Source: Firmicutes bacterium HGW-Firmicutes-10
GTDB taxonomy: Bacteria > Bacillota_I > Bacilli_A > Erysipelotrichales > Erysipelotrichaceae
Assembly: GCA_002841605.1 (NCBI GenBank)
Contig: PHAF01000045.1
Location: forward strand, 1-12,966
Length of the DNA stretch: 12,966 nucleotides
Direction of reading: 5' to 3'
Every line of letters begins with the position of its first letter. Positions within the stretch are counted from its first letter, which is position 1. The notes under the pieces were generated by a model, which was not told the origin of the DNA, searched no databases, and worked only from the letters and a program-made list of their open reading frames with translations. Shown here one piece after another: positions 1-7,365 of this stretch. A program made the translations under genes and the position numbers.

Positions 1-9
1 AAAAAACGT

Positions 10-35
10 TATAATGAAATCAGAGGTGATTTCAT
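10..35 (+). promoter_or_regulatory. -10 box and 22-bp palindrome over the ribosome binding site of the first gene
   Basis: A consensus -10 box TATAAT lies at 10-15; any -35 box would fall outside the window. Positions 14-35 form a perfect palindrome with arms ATGAAATCA (14-22) and TGATTTCAT (27-35) around the loop GAGG. It covers the expected transcription start, the Shine-Dalgarno AGAGGTGAT (22-30) and the first two bases of the ATG at 34. It could be a repressor operator or an RNA hairpin hiding the ribosome binding site. The symmetry is seen directly; the role is inferred. Confidence 0.5.
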
Positions 36-906
36 GTCTATAAGTATCATTACCGATCAATTGAACCAAGATTTCGAGAAAGCTTGCGCCATTGCACGGC
101 AACATGGATTCGATTTTGTTGAGATTCATTCATTATGGGGTAAAACCGTTGAGGACTTAAACTCAAGCGAAGTCAAAAAGGTCAAAGAAATTTTAAATAA
201 GTATCAACTGAGAGTCAGTAATCTGGCTTCGACGATTTTCTTTATGGCCAAACTATATCCCAACGATACCATAACGTCTTTTAATGATAGTTTTTATGCG
301 GTTAAAGGAAAAACGAAAGATCATCTTGATGCCGCCAAACGCGCATTGGATATTGCGGTCGCGCTTGACTCCCCTTCGATTCGGGCATTCCCGTTTCGTG
401 CTCCGGAAAACCGGAAGATCATCGGTGTTTTGGATGATCAGCGGGAAATCATCGACAATTTAACAAGACTGATACCCTTCGCAAAAAATGCGAACAAAAA
501 GGTTCTGATTGAAAACTGTCCTCATACCCATTTGCCCCGCGGTGAAATGACTCATTTTATCGTTAAGACCATCAACAGTCCTTGGTTGGAGTTGTTATGG
601 GATCCCGCTAACAGTGTTCGCGCCGATCAAAACCGGTTGGCTTCAATATATAAGAAGTTGACTATTTTAGAGGAAATGGAACTCATCGCATCATCGATTC
701 GTCATATCCACGTCAAAGACTATAAGTATGTGGAGGGATTAGCGAAACCTTATCAGCATGTAGCCATCGGAAAGGGAGATTTACCCTATCCCGCCATCGT
801 TGATTATATTAAAAAGAGTTTACATCCGCCTATGTTTTCACTTGAACCTGAAGTCGATGAAAACGAAACATTAGTAAGTATCGACTACTTCAAGTCCTTG
901 CTCTGA
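34..906 (+). CDS. Sugar-phosphate isomerase/epimerase-like TIM-barrel protein (xylose isomerase-like)
   Basis: This is a 290-residue member of the xylose isomerase-like TIM-barrel superfamily (AP endonuclease family 2 fold). Its members are metal-dependent isomerases, epimerases or dehydratases acting on sugars, keto sugars and inositols. Barrel residues that match the usual metal site are E160 (in LIEN), D190 (in LWDPAN), H226 (in HIHVKD) and E271 (in SLEPEVD). The length is normal for the family and there is no signal peptide, so it should be cytosolic. The start is set by AGAGGTGAT just upstream of the ATG. The gene faces the eight-gene sugar operon and its last 36 nt overlap the end of deoC on the other strand, so it may supply an isomerase or epimerase step to that pathway. 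The substrate cannot be read from the sequence. Confidence 0.85.
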   Translation: MSISIITDQLNQDFEKACAIARQHGFDFVEIHSLWGKTVEDLNSSEVKKVKEILNKYQLRVSNLASTIFFMAKLYPNDTITSFNDSFYAVKGKTKDHLDAAKRALDIAVALDSPSIRAFPFRAPENRKIIGVLDDQREIIDNLTRLIPFAKNANKKVLIENCPHTHLPRGEMTHFIVKTINSPWLELLWDPANSVRADQNRLASIYKKLTILEEMELIASSIRHIHVKDYKYVEGLAKPYQHVAIGKGDLPYPAIVDYIKKSLHPPMFSLEPEVDENETLVSIDYFKSLL

Positions 907-1572
907 TTGTTTATACTCATCCATGATGGCACAACCGGCACTTGATCCGATGCGTGTCGCACCGGCTTCAATCATTGCAAACGCCGTAGCCAAATCACGG
1001 ACACCACCGGCGGCTTTCACTTTGACATCAGATCCTGCATATTCCTTCATTAAACGAACATGTTCAACTGTAGCTCCACCGGTACCAAAGCCGGTGGATG
1101 TTTTTATATAATCCGGTTTCACGATGCGGGCAATGGAAGATAAAGCGATGATCTCACGCTCATCCAGATAACAGTTTTCAAAAATAACTTTACTGATAAT
1201 GCCTTGTTCTTTACAAATATCAACGATCGCCCTCATCTCACGCTCGACAAAATTCCAGTTTCCGTTTTTTACTTCGGTCAGATTGACGACGTAGTCGATT
1301 TCATCACACCCGTCCTCAATCGCTTTTTGCGTCTCAAAAACCTTGGTTTCAATGGTTGTCTGTCCTAAAGGAAAACCGATGGCCGCCCCGACGTGAACAT
1401 CGCTGTCCTTCAGTTTTTCTTTACAATACCGAACCTGAACCGAATTGATAGCTATCATCCGGAAATCATATCGCAAGCATTCTTCGATGACTTTGTCGAT
1501 ATCCGCGGATGATGCATAGGGTTTTAAAATCGTATGATCAAAATACTTATTCAATGGTTTACACAGTTTCAT
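871..1572 (-). CDS. deoC: Deoxyribose-phosphate aldolase
   Basis: This class I aldolase is known to cleave 2-deoxy-D-ribose 5-phosphate to glyceraldehyde 3-phosphate and acetaldehyde. The 233-residue protein has the full family signature: the Schiff-base lysine K157 in IKTSTG, the second lysine K186 in VKAAGG, and D93 in DEIDYVVN. Its length is typical. The Shine-Dalgarno GAGGGG lies in the last codons of manA and only 3 nt separate the two genes, so deoC is the last gene of the leftward operon. Its 3' end overlaps the convergent TIM-barrel gene by 36 nt and no leftward terminator is evident. In this setting it may work on a deoxy-sugar phosphate made by the operon rather than on nucleoside-derived deoxyribose; that is inference. 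Confidence 0.93.
   Translation of the reverse strand: MKLCKPLNKYFDHTILKPYASSADIDKVIEECLRYDFRMIAINSVQVRYCKEKLKDSDVHVGAAIGFPLGQTTIETKVFETQKAIEDGCDEIDYVVNLTEVKNGNWNFVEREMRAIVDICKEQGIISKVIFENCYLDEREIIALSSIARIVKPDYIKTSTGFGTGGATVEHVRLMKEYAGSDVKVKAAGGVRDLATAFAMIEAGATRIGSSAGCAIMDEYKQSEQGLEVVDTY
1076..1105 (+). terminator. Candidate rightward terminator for the TIM-barrel gene, inside antisense deoC
   Basis: CCACCGG (1076-1082) pairs perfectly with CCGGTGG (1091-1097) around an 8-nt loop and is followed by ATG and a run of five T on the plus strand. It would end rightward transcripts about 170 nt past the TIM-barrel stop. The same bases encode the conserved GFGTGGAT segment of DeoC, so the hairpin may be a by-product of those codons. 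Confidence 0.3.
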
Positions 1573-1575
1573 AAT

Positions 1576-2508
1576 TCACCCCTCAATTAATGATACAAAC
1601 ACTAAATCCACGGGACCGGATACATTGACAGGGCCAAACTTTGCCGGAACAAACCAGGTGTCACCGCCATACAAAGGATGTCCTTCAATAAATCCCGAAC
1701 CTTCGATACACGTCAGAAAGTAAAATTCTTCACGCTCAATATCCGCTTGATGCCACACATCATACCTACCGGCCGTATATACGTTGCGCTCATCATGAAA
1801 CAAAGTGTACGTATATCCGCTCTTGATTTCTTTTGTTACTTCGACCGGTTGGGTATCCCCGTTGGGAATTTTTACATTATCCAGTACCTGTCGGATGTGT
1901 AGTGTCCTTTGGGTATTTGTGATGGGATCGATGCGATCATAGTCATACAAGCGATAAGTCAAGTCGGCATTCTGAGTGAATTCGATCAACAGAAATCCGG
2001 CACCGAAGGCATGCAAGGTGCCAAAAGGCACATCCACAAAATCTCCTTTTTTAACCCGGATCTTTCGAACCAGCTGATCCCAGTTTCCTTCATTCATTAA
2101 CTCAAGAAATTCTTCCTTGGTTTTGGCATTATGACCCAAAACCATTTCGCCTTCTCCTTCGATGAAAAAGACGCCATCCGGTTTACCCTTTTTACCCTCA
2201 TGTTTCATCGCATAATCATCATCCGGATGCAACTGAATGGACATTGGTGCGATCGGATTAGCTGATGCGGCCCTAACCGGCATTTCATCTTTCGAACATA
2301 AGAAAAGTTCGCGATTTTCTTTATAAAACTGTGATAACGGCATATTGGCTTCCGGTACCCAACAGTCCAAATGACCGGGCATCGCGATCACATGATAACA
2401 TTCACCGATATTTGGTAAATCACTTTGATACCCGTATTTTTCTCTTAGACGGTTGCCACCCCAAATCCGATAATTGAATACCGGTTCGACTTTGTATATT
2501 TTACTCAT
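1576..2508 (-). CDS. manA: Mannose-6-phosphate isomerase, class I (divergent)
   Basis: This is a cupin-fold, metal-dependent isomerase that typically interconverts mannose 6-phosphate and fructose 6-phosphate. From the ATG at 2508 it has 310 residues. Family marks are YRIWGGNRL (13-21), IQLHPDD (91-97, ligands Q92 and H94), GTLHAFGAG (163-171, ligand H166) and YRLYDYDR (185-192, substrate-site R186). The ligand normally found as E in a GKTE motif is D111 here (GKPD), and the usual LLIK-type segment before QxHPDD is changed, so the substrate may differ from the textbook one. The chosen start gives an 8-nt overlap (ATGAGTAA) with the nagA stop and no separate ribosome binding site, implying coupled translation. 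An upstream in-frame ATG at 2535 lies within nagA and adds nine non-family residues. Confidence 0.82.
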   Translation of the reverse strand: MSKIYKVEPVFNYRIWGGNRLREKYGYQSDLPNIGECYHVIAMPGHLDCWVPEANMPLSQFYKENRELFLCSKDEMPVRAASANPIAPMSIQLHPDDDYAMKHEGKKGKPDGVFFIEGEGEMVLGHNAKTKEEFLELMNEGNWDQLVRKIRVKKGDFVDVPFGTLHAFGAGFLLIEFTQNADLTYRLYDYDRIDPITNTQRTLHIRQVLDNVKIPNGDTQPVEVTKEIKSGYTYTLFHDERNVYTAGRYDVWHQADIEREEFYFLTCIEGSGFIEGHPLYGGDTWFVPAKFGPVNVSGPVDLVFVSLIEG

Positions 2509-3688
2509 ATGACTTGCGATACACACATCGGGCATCGATATAGGTTGCGAAAACGTTCATTTGATCGTCCATCATGACGAAATCAGCAATCTTGCCTTTG
2601 CTTAGTGATCCATAACGATCATCGAGTCTAAGCAGTTTTGCAGGATTGACGCATGCCATTGATACAGCATCCGAAAGTGAACATCCGGTAAAGGCCATTA
2701 CATTGCGCATGGCATCATTCATTCCTAAGGTCGAACCCGCTATCCTGCCGGATGTCTTTTCGAATGCCTTATTATCTTTGATGATGCACGGTAGTTTTCC
2801 AAACTCATACTCACCATCGCCTAGCCCTTTGCCCGGCATGGCATCGGTGATCAGAATGATTTGATCCTTCCCTAAAACTTTATAAGTTAATTTGATGACA
2901 TCTTCATCGATGTGGTATCCATCAACAATCAGTTCTTTGAAAGTATTGTCATCAAGCAGTGCCGCCGTGACCATACCCGGATTGCGATGAGTATGCTGAC
3001 TCATGGCATTGTATAAATGCGTAAATCCGGAAACACCCCACATCAGCGCTTCCGTTGTTTGTTTGCTTGTGGCATTGCTGTGAGCAAGCATGACCACCAC
3101 ATCCTGCTCAACACAGGCTTCGATAAATTCTTTTGCACCTTCAAGTTCCGGTGCCATGGTAATCATGCGTAAGCGATGATTGGTCAGTTCGACATTTTCG
3201 ACCAATTCTTCTACGGAGGGTTTTCTCAGGTATCGAGGATCCATCATCGCATGAAACTTCTCGTTCATGTGAGGTCCTTCCAAATGAACACCCAGCCAGC
3301 GTGGAGCATTCAATTCAGGTAAATCCCCGAATTTTTTGAGTAATTCTTTCTCTTTTTCCCTAATTAATACCATGGTCGAAGCACAAAAACCGGTAACTCC
3401 TTCCATCAGAAAGCGCTGACCGACAATCTTCATTTTTTCTTCATCGACATCGATAAAATCAACACCCATCGCACCGTGGGTGTGAATGTCCAACATGCCC
3501 GGAACGATCGTCATATCATCTTCAATGATGATTTCCGTATCTTCCTGAGCAAAAAGGCTTTTCACTTCCCCATCATCCATGTCTGCGACTTTTTCTACCA
3601 ATCCGTCCTTTAAAACCAGATAACCTTCTTGGATGTCAAGACCATCACCACTAACGATGCGCTTCGCCTTGATGATCGTATATGCCAT
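2501..3688 (-). CDS. nagA: N-acetylglucosamine-6-phosphate deacetylase
   Basis: This amidohydrolase-superfamily enzyme is known to remove acetate from N-acetylglucosamine 6-phosphate. The 395-residue protein shows the HTH metal motif (H69, H71), the metal glutamate E137 in HLEGPH, metal histidines H203 (LAHSNA) and H224 (THLYNAMS), H259 near the substrate (DGYH), and catalytic D282 in ITDAMPGKG. Having HxH as well as E/H/H suggests a two-metal site of the Bacillus type. The ATG at 3688 is preceded by GGGAGG at a 6-nt distance; the TTG two codons earlier directly abuts that site and is unlikely. No nagB deaminase is present in the window, so the deacetylated product may go to another operon enzyme or be handled elsewhere. 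It overlaps manA by 8 nt. Confidence 0.92.
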   Translation of the reverse strand: MAYTIIKAKRIVSGDGLDIQEGYLVLKDGLVEKVADMDDGEVKSLFAQEDTEIIIEDDMTIVPGMLDIHTHGAMGVDFIDVDEEKMKIVGQRFLMEGVTGFCASTMVLIREKEKELLKKFGDLPELNAPRWLGVHLEGPHMNEKFHAMMDPRYLRKPSVEELVENVELTNHRLRMITMAPELEGAKEFIEACVEQDVVVMLAHSNATSKQTTEALMWGVSGFTHLYNAMSQHTHRNPGMVTAALLDDNTFKELIVDGYHIDEDVIKLTYKVLGKDQIILITDAMPGKGLGDGEYEFGKLPCIIKDNKAFEKTSGRIAGSTLGMNDAMRNVMAFTGCSLSDAVSMACVNPAKLLRLDDRYGSLSKGKIADFVMMDDQMNVFATYIDARCVYRKSYE

Positions 3689-3712
3689 ACACAACCTCCC
3701 TAGAATTGCTTT

Positions 3713-4351
3713 CTATTTTCCTCTTGCCTCTTTTACCGCTGCCACAAATTTTTTGGCATTTTCGGTAATCAAATCAAGATATCCTTCCGAAGAAACTTTT
3801 TTCATATCCACAAGCTGACTGCCAATGCCCACCGCATCGGCTGAAGCCCGAATGAAATCCCCTAAATTATGAAGGTCGATCCCACCGGTAACGACCATGG
3901 GGATCGCAGGCAAGGGTGCCCGAATGTTTTTGATATAAGATGGCCCTAAATTGGCCGCAGGAAATATTTTCACCATATCCGCGCCCCATTGAACCGCATG
4001 AAAAATTTCGGTCGGGGAGTAACAGCCGGGAATTGACAGTACACCTTGTTCTTTACTATATTTTACCACTTCTTCACTAAGAATCGGCGAAAATATGAAA
4101 GTTGCGCCACTTTCAATCGCCCGTCTCGCACTTTCTACCGAAACAACGGTCCCGGCACCCAAGGCAATGTCATCAAAAGCATTCCTGCACGCGGCTATGG
4201 CTTCAAATCCTCCGTCATTTTCGACTGTGATTTCAATCCCGATGATCCCGCCGGCGATAAGTGCTTTGACAACCGGTATGATATTGTCTTTATTTGCATG
4301 ACGGATGACCGCAATAACTCCGCCTTCAAGCAGTTTTTCTTTAATGTCCAT
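3713..4351 (-). CDS. eda: KDPG/KHG aldolase (2-keto-3-deoxy-6-phosphogluconate aldolase family)
   Basis: This class I aldolase splits 2-keto-3-deoxy acid phosphates into pyruvate and an aldehyde such as glyceraldehyde 3-phosphate. The 212-residue protein carries VIRH (R17), E40 in IEITVEN, GAGTV (65-69), FSP (87-89), IPGCYSPTEI (107-116) and the Schiff-base lysine K128 in MVKIFPA. Length and motif order are typical. The ATG at 4351 was chosen because AAGGAGG lies 6 nt upstream; the ATG at 4357 directly abuts that site with no spacer. The gene overlaps the preceding hydrolase gene by 11 nt. Its presence implies that the operon's substrate is turned into a 2-keto-3-deoxy (phospho)sugar acid, yet no dehydratase or kinase that would make one is seen nearby. 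Confidence 0.92.
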   Translation of the reverse strand: MDIKEKLLEGGVIAVIRHANKDNIIPVVKALIAGGIIGIEITVENDGGFEAIAACRNAFDDIALGAGTVVSVESARRAIESGATFIFSPILSEEVVKYSKEQGVLSIPGCYSPTEIFHAVQWGADMVKIFPAANLGPSYIKNIRAPLPAIPMVVTGGIDLHNLGDFIRASADAVGIGSQLVDMKKVSSEGYLDLITENAKKFVAAVKEARGK

Positions 4352-5297
4352 GTTCATCCTCCTTAAAAGTCAGCAGTCGTCGCGGATTGTGAATGAGAAG
4401 ATCTTCAAGAATCTTTTGGCCATCCAAATCGCGTAACGAACATTCTTTTAGCAAATTTTCAGCAAACGTTGTGAGAATATAATCCAATCCCAACTCACCG
4501 CCATATCCCTTAAAGTAGTCTTGGCGGGCATAATCTCCGCTGATCATTATATGGGTATGCAAGTTTTGTTTGGCCAATCGGCAGATAAAATCGATGGCCC
4601 TCTGTTGAGTGGCGTATTTCTTTTTCGGTAAGGAATCATAACCTAAATAAGCACCCCGGCGGATGCATTGTAAATGCACGTCAAAATCATCCAGTTGATC
4701 CAAATGTCCGATAAGAACTTTTGTCAGATCGACTCCCATCGCTTCAAATTCGTCCAATTGTTCCTTCGCCATGCTCCCTGCTTGTGTGTGGGTGGTGATT
4801 GGGATTCCGGTAGCAAGATGTGCCAATGACACAGCTTTGATTCCGATAAGTTCCCAGGGGTGAATGATATCTTGACTGGTACCGATCTTCAAAATGCCCG
4901 GGGATATCCCGGTGTCATTGACACCTTCACGGATTTCTTTAATCAACTGTTTTGCGATTTCTTGTGGATCTTGATTTTCCAGAAATGCCCGGTTATATGT
5001 TCCTTTGTTAAATCCTCCGGTTGCCACGATATATACACCCGTCTTCTTCGACAGTTCTTTCAGTTTTTCAACATTCCGGCCATAATCCATCGTCGTTACT
5101 TCAACGATACAATTTCCTCCCAATGCTTTAAAAAGATTCAAGTCCACGGATATTTTTTCAATATCGGTCAACGCCATCTTCTCATTTTCAGCAATGACTT
5201 TTTCGGTCGCCGTCGTAAACAAATGTTCGTGACCGTAGGTTTTCTTTAACTGAGCAGGATCGATCCACCCTGTGACTGTCCTGATTTTGTCTTTCAT
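4341..5297 (-). CDS. Phosphotriesterase-family metal hydrolase (COG1735-like, probable sugar lactonase)
   Basis: This is a binuclear-metal amidohydrolase of the phosphotriesterase-like family. Several COG1735 members are known to open phosphorylated sugar lactones rather than phosphotriesters. The 318-residue protein has all ligands in order: H23 and H25 (GHEHL), a candidate carboxylated lysine K137 (GILKIG), H170 (ITTHTQ), H198 (IGHLD) and D255 (ISGD). The start is the ATG at 5297, whose A is shared with the preceding gene's TAA, with GGAGGG 3-4 nt upstream. A longer reading with 44 more residues runs through that gene and carries no family sequence. Sitting between two oxidoreductases and a KDPG-type aldolase, it most plausibly hydrolyses the lactone made by one of the oxidoreductases. 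The exact substrate is unknown. Confidence 0.85.
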   Translation of the reverse strand: MKDKIRTVTGWIDPAQLKKTYGHEHLFTTATEKVIAENEKMALTDIEKISVDLNLFKALGGNCIVEVTTMDYGRNVEKLKELSKKTGVYIVATGGFNKGTYNRAFLENQDPQEIAKQLIKEIREGVNDTGISPGILKIGTSQDIIHPWELIGIKAVSLAHLATGIPITTHTQAGSMAKEQLDEFEAMGVDLTKVLIGHLDQLDDFDVHLQCIRRGAYLGYDSLPKKKYATQQRAIDFICRLAKQNLHTHIMISGDYARQDYFKGYGGELGLDYILTTFAENLLKECSLRDLDGQKILEDLLIHNPRRLLTFKEDEHGH

Positions 5298-6595
5298 TAT
5301 CCCTCCAAAATTGCGCCATATCCGCGCAGTTTCTGTTGTAATGCATCGATATTGATATCGATTGGACGGCATTGATTTTCTACCGCCAGACTGGCCGCAA
5401 TACCGGCTGCCTGACCCATTCCCATACACTGGCCCATACTGCGTACGGAAGCGTGAGCATCATGGGTAGCGGATAAGCATCTTCCTGCGACCAATAGATT
5501 GATGCTGTCCTTGGGAATCAAACTGCGATAGGGTACCTGGTAGGTTTCTCCATCAACAAGATATTCCCACTTGGTCCCTGCCTGATTGTGATGGTCTTCG
5601 ATCGGTGCACCGCATAAAACGATGACATCATCAAATTTACGGGCTTCAAGTACGTCTTCTTTGGTCAGTGTGTATTCCCCGATGATCCGACGCGTTTCAC
5701 GAATACCGATCTGTGTCGAGAAGTTTAAAAATACTGAGTTCTCATAGCCGGGCAGATAATTTTTCATAAAACGGAAATACTCCAAGGCTTGTCTGCGACC
5801 GAGAATTTCGGCTTTGGATAGTTCGATGATGTTGGTAGGATCGGGTATGGCCAAGCGTACCATGTTGGTTGCCATAACACCGGGAAGTGTGGTTATATGT
5901 ACACTGCCTTCTTCACGGGGCAAATGATACTTTCCGCTTTGATTGGCTTCTTTCATCCAGTCCCACATCTGATTTTTGGTGAATGTCTTGGTTTTCTGCT
6001 CATCGACATTGCCTACCCGAAAGGTCGTTGTTAGTGATTGAACGGGAATGTGACTGCCGATGCCGTCATACGGATATCCGGCAAGAGCCGTAACATCCGC
6101 GTCTCCGGAGGCATCGATGAACACATCTGCTTCAATGAGCGTGAATCCTGATTTATTGACGACGATCACGCCTTTGATTTTTCTGTCTTCCATCACGACA
6201 TCTGCCACAAAACTGTGCAACAAAATATCCACATTTGCTTCCGTCATCAATTCTTCCCATACGACTTTGAGTATTTCGGGATCATAAGTGACCCCGGTTC
6301 CGGCGCCGTAGGTATTGGGTCGCAATAACATGGCATTGCGCTCTTTCAGTTTATCTAAAAGCAGGTCCGGGATACCCCCGATTACTTTCTTGTTTTTGCT
6401 TCCGGGAATGTAAAATCCGTAAAAAGTATCCAAGATCGTCGTACTGGTACCGCCTAAAAATCCATAGCGTTCCACCAGCAGGGTTTTACGTCCTTCTTTA
6501 CCTGAAGCAATGGCAGCCATCGATCCGGCACTACCTGAACCAATGATCAAAACTTCAGTTTTCATTATGTTTGTAATTTGTTTTTCGAAATTCAT
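5297..6595 (-). CDS. FAD-dependent oxidoreductase (FAD_oxidored, PF12831-like)
   Basis: This soluble flavoprotein has a Rossmann dinucleotide fold. The 432-residue protein has VLIIGSGSAG (15-24) for FAD binding, the ribose-binding acid E42 followed by FLGGTST, DASGDAD (161-167), GIRETRRIIGEY (297-308) and a C-terminal FAD segment, LLVAGR to MGMGQAAG (368-397). This layout matches the PF12831 group, which is often found beside carbohydrate catabolic genes; few members have known substrates. The start at 6595 gives an ATGA overlap with the SDR stop. An ATG at 6607 abuts a GGAGG encoded by the SDR's conserved GGW, and an ATG at 6565 without a ribosome binding site is also possible. It is probably a sugar or sugar-acid oxidase or dehydrogenase in the pathway. 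Confidence 0.8.
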   Translation of the reverse strand: MNFEKQITNIMKTEVLIIGSGSAGSMAAIASGKEGRKTLLVERYGFLGGTSTTILDTFYGFYIPGSKNKKVIGGIPDLLLDKLKERNAMLLRPNTYGAGTGVTYDPEILKVVWEELMTEANVDILLHSFVADVVMEDRKIKGVIVVNKSGFTLIEADVFIDASGDADVTALAGYPYDGIGSHIPVQSLTTTFRVGNVDEQKTKTFTKNQMWDWMKEANQSGKYHLPREEGSVHITTLPGVMATNMVRLAIPDPTNIIELSKAEILGRRQALEYFRFMKNYLPGYENSVFLNFSTQIGIRETRRIIGEYTLTKEDVLEARKFDDVIVLCGAPIEDHHNQAGTKWEYLVDGETYQVPYRSLIPKDSINLLVAGRCLSATHDAHASVRSMGQCMGMGQAAGIAASLAVENQCRPIDINIDALQQKLRGYGAILEG

Positions 6596-7365
6596 TGCGC
6601 TGTCCATCCTCCATCGACCGGCAGATTGATTCCGGTCACAAAATCGGCGTCGCTATCCGCTAAAAATCTTGCGGCTAAAGCGATGGACATCGGGTTGCCA
6701 AGCTTATGACGTCCGTGATAAATGGGTTGTTTTTCATCTATATAAGCAAAAATATCTTCATTGCTCTGCGCGCGCTGAGTCATGTTGGTTTCGATCAGAC
6801 CCGGAGATATGACATTGACGCGAATATTGTTTTTCGCATAGGCCATGGCCATTGAACGCGACATCCCGATGATCGCTGCTTTTGAGGCCGCATAGGTCAC
6901 CGTTGAAAACATCTCATTGCCACCGACCATGCCCAATACTGAACCGGTATTGATAATATTGCCACCGTTTTGTTTGAGCATCTGGATAACTGCGTATTTT
7001 GACACCAGAAATTGTGATGTTAGATTAAGTTCAATGGTTTTCTGATAAGCTTCCAAAGATACGGTATGAATCGGTCCATCACCGAACCGCCGGCCGCTAC
7101 CACCGATGATATTGAAGAGAACATCGATTTTTCCAAAATCAGCAACTATTTTCTCTATCGTCGCTTTAACTTGCTCTTCTAGAGTACAGTCCGCTTGATA
7201 GTAATGAAATGAATCATATTTTTGCTTCGTTTCCATGACTAAAGAATCATCTGATGACTTAATATCGATCCCGATGACAGTGTCGTGGTTTTTGGCGAAT
7301 ACTTCAATGGATGCTAATCCGATCCCGCCTAAAGCACCCGTGATGACAACGATTCTTGGCATCAT
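6592..7365 (-). CDS. Short-chain dehydrogenase/reductase (classical SDR)
   Basis: This 257-residue NAD(P)-dependent oxidoreductase has the cofactor motif TGALGGIG (9-16), an aspartate at the end of the second strand (D34 in IGIDI) that favours NAD, N114, S142 in INTGS, catalytic Y158 and K162 in YAASK, and SPG at 187-189. The normally NNAG-like motif reads NIIGG (85-89). The C-terminal DGGW is standard. ATGATG at the start overlaps the SIS gene's TGA, and no ribosome binding site is evident, so translation is probably coupled to the SIS gene. In the operon it could oxidise a sugar or sugar phosphate to the lactone that the phosphotriesterase-like enzyme opens, or reduce a keto sugar; the direction is not visible. 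Confidence 0.88.
   Translation of the reverse strand: MMPRIVVITGALGGIGLASIEVFAKNHDTVIGIDIKSSDDSLVMETKQKYDSFHYYQADCTLEEQVKATIEKIVADFGKIDVLFNIIGGSGRRFGDGPIHTVSLEAYQKTIELNLTSQFLVSKYAVIQMLKQNGGNIINTGSVLGMVGGNEMFSTVTYAASKAAIIGMSRSMAMAYAKNNIRVNVISPGLIETNMTQRAQSNEDIFAYIDEKQPIYHGRHKLGNPMSIALAARFLADSDADFVTGINLPVDGGWTAQ

Noticed and set aside
3689..3694. TTG start for nagA two codons upstream
   Set aside because: It abuts the Shine-Dalgarno sequence; the ATG at 3688 is correctly spaced.
4352..4357. ATG at 4357 as the eda start
   Set aside because: AAGGAGG directly abuts it with no spacer, whereas the ATG at 4351 has ideal 6-nt spacing.
4860..5249. 129-codon plus-strand open frame
   Set aside because: It is antisense to the phosphotriesterase-like gene, which has every catalytic residue, and it shows no recognisable domain.
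5298..5429. 44-residue N-terminal extension of the phosphotriesterase-like protein
   Set aside because: It lies wholly inside the flavoprotein's C-terminal FAD-binding coding region, carries no family sequence, and the ATG at 5297 has a proper GGAGGG site.
6596..6607. ATG at 6607 as the flavoprotein start
   Set aside because: The GGAGG beside it has no spacer and encodes the SDR's conserved GGW; the ATGA overlap at 6595 is the more usual coupled start.
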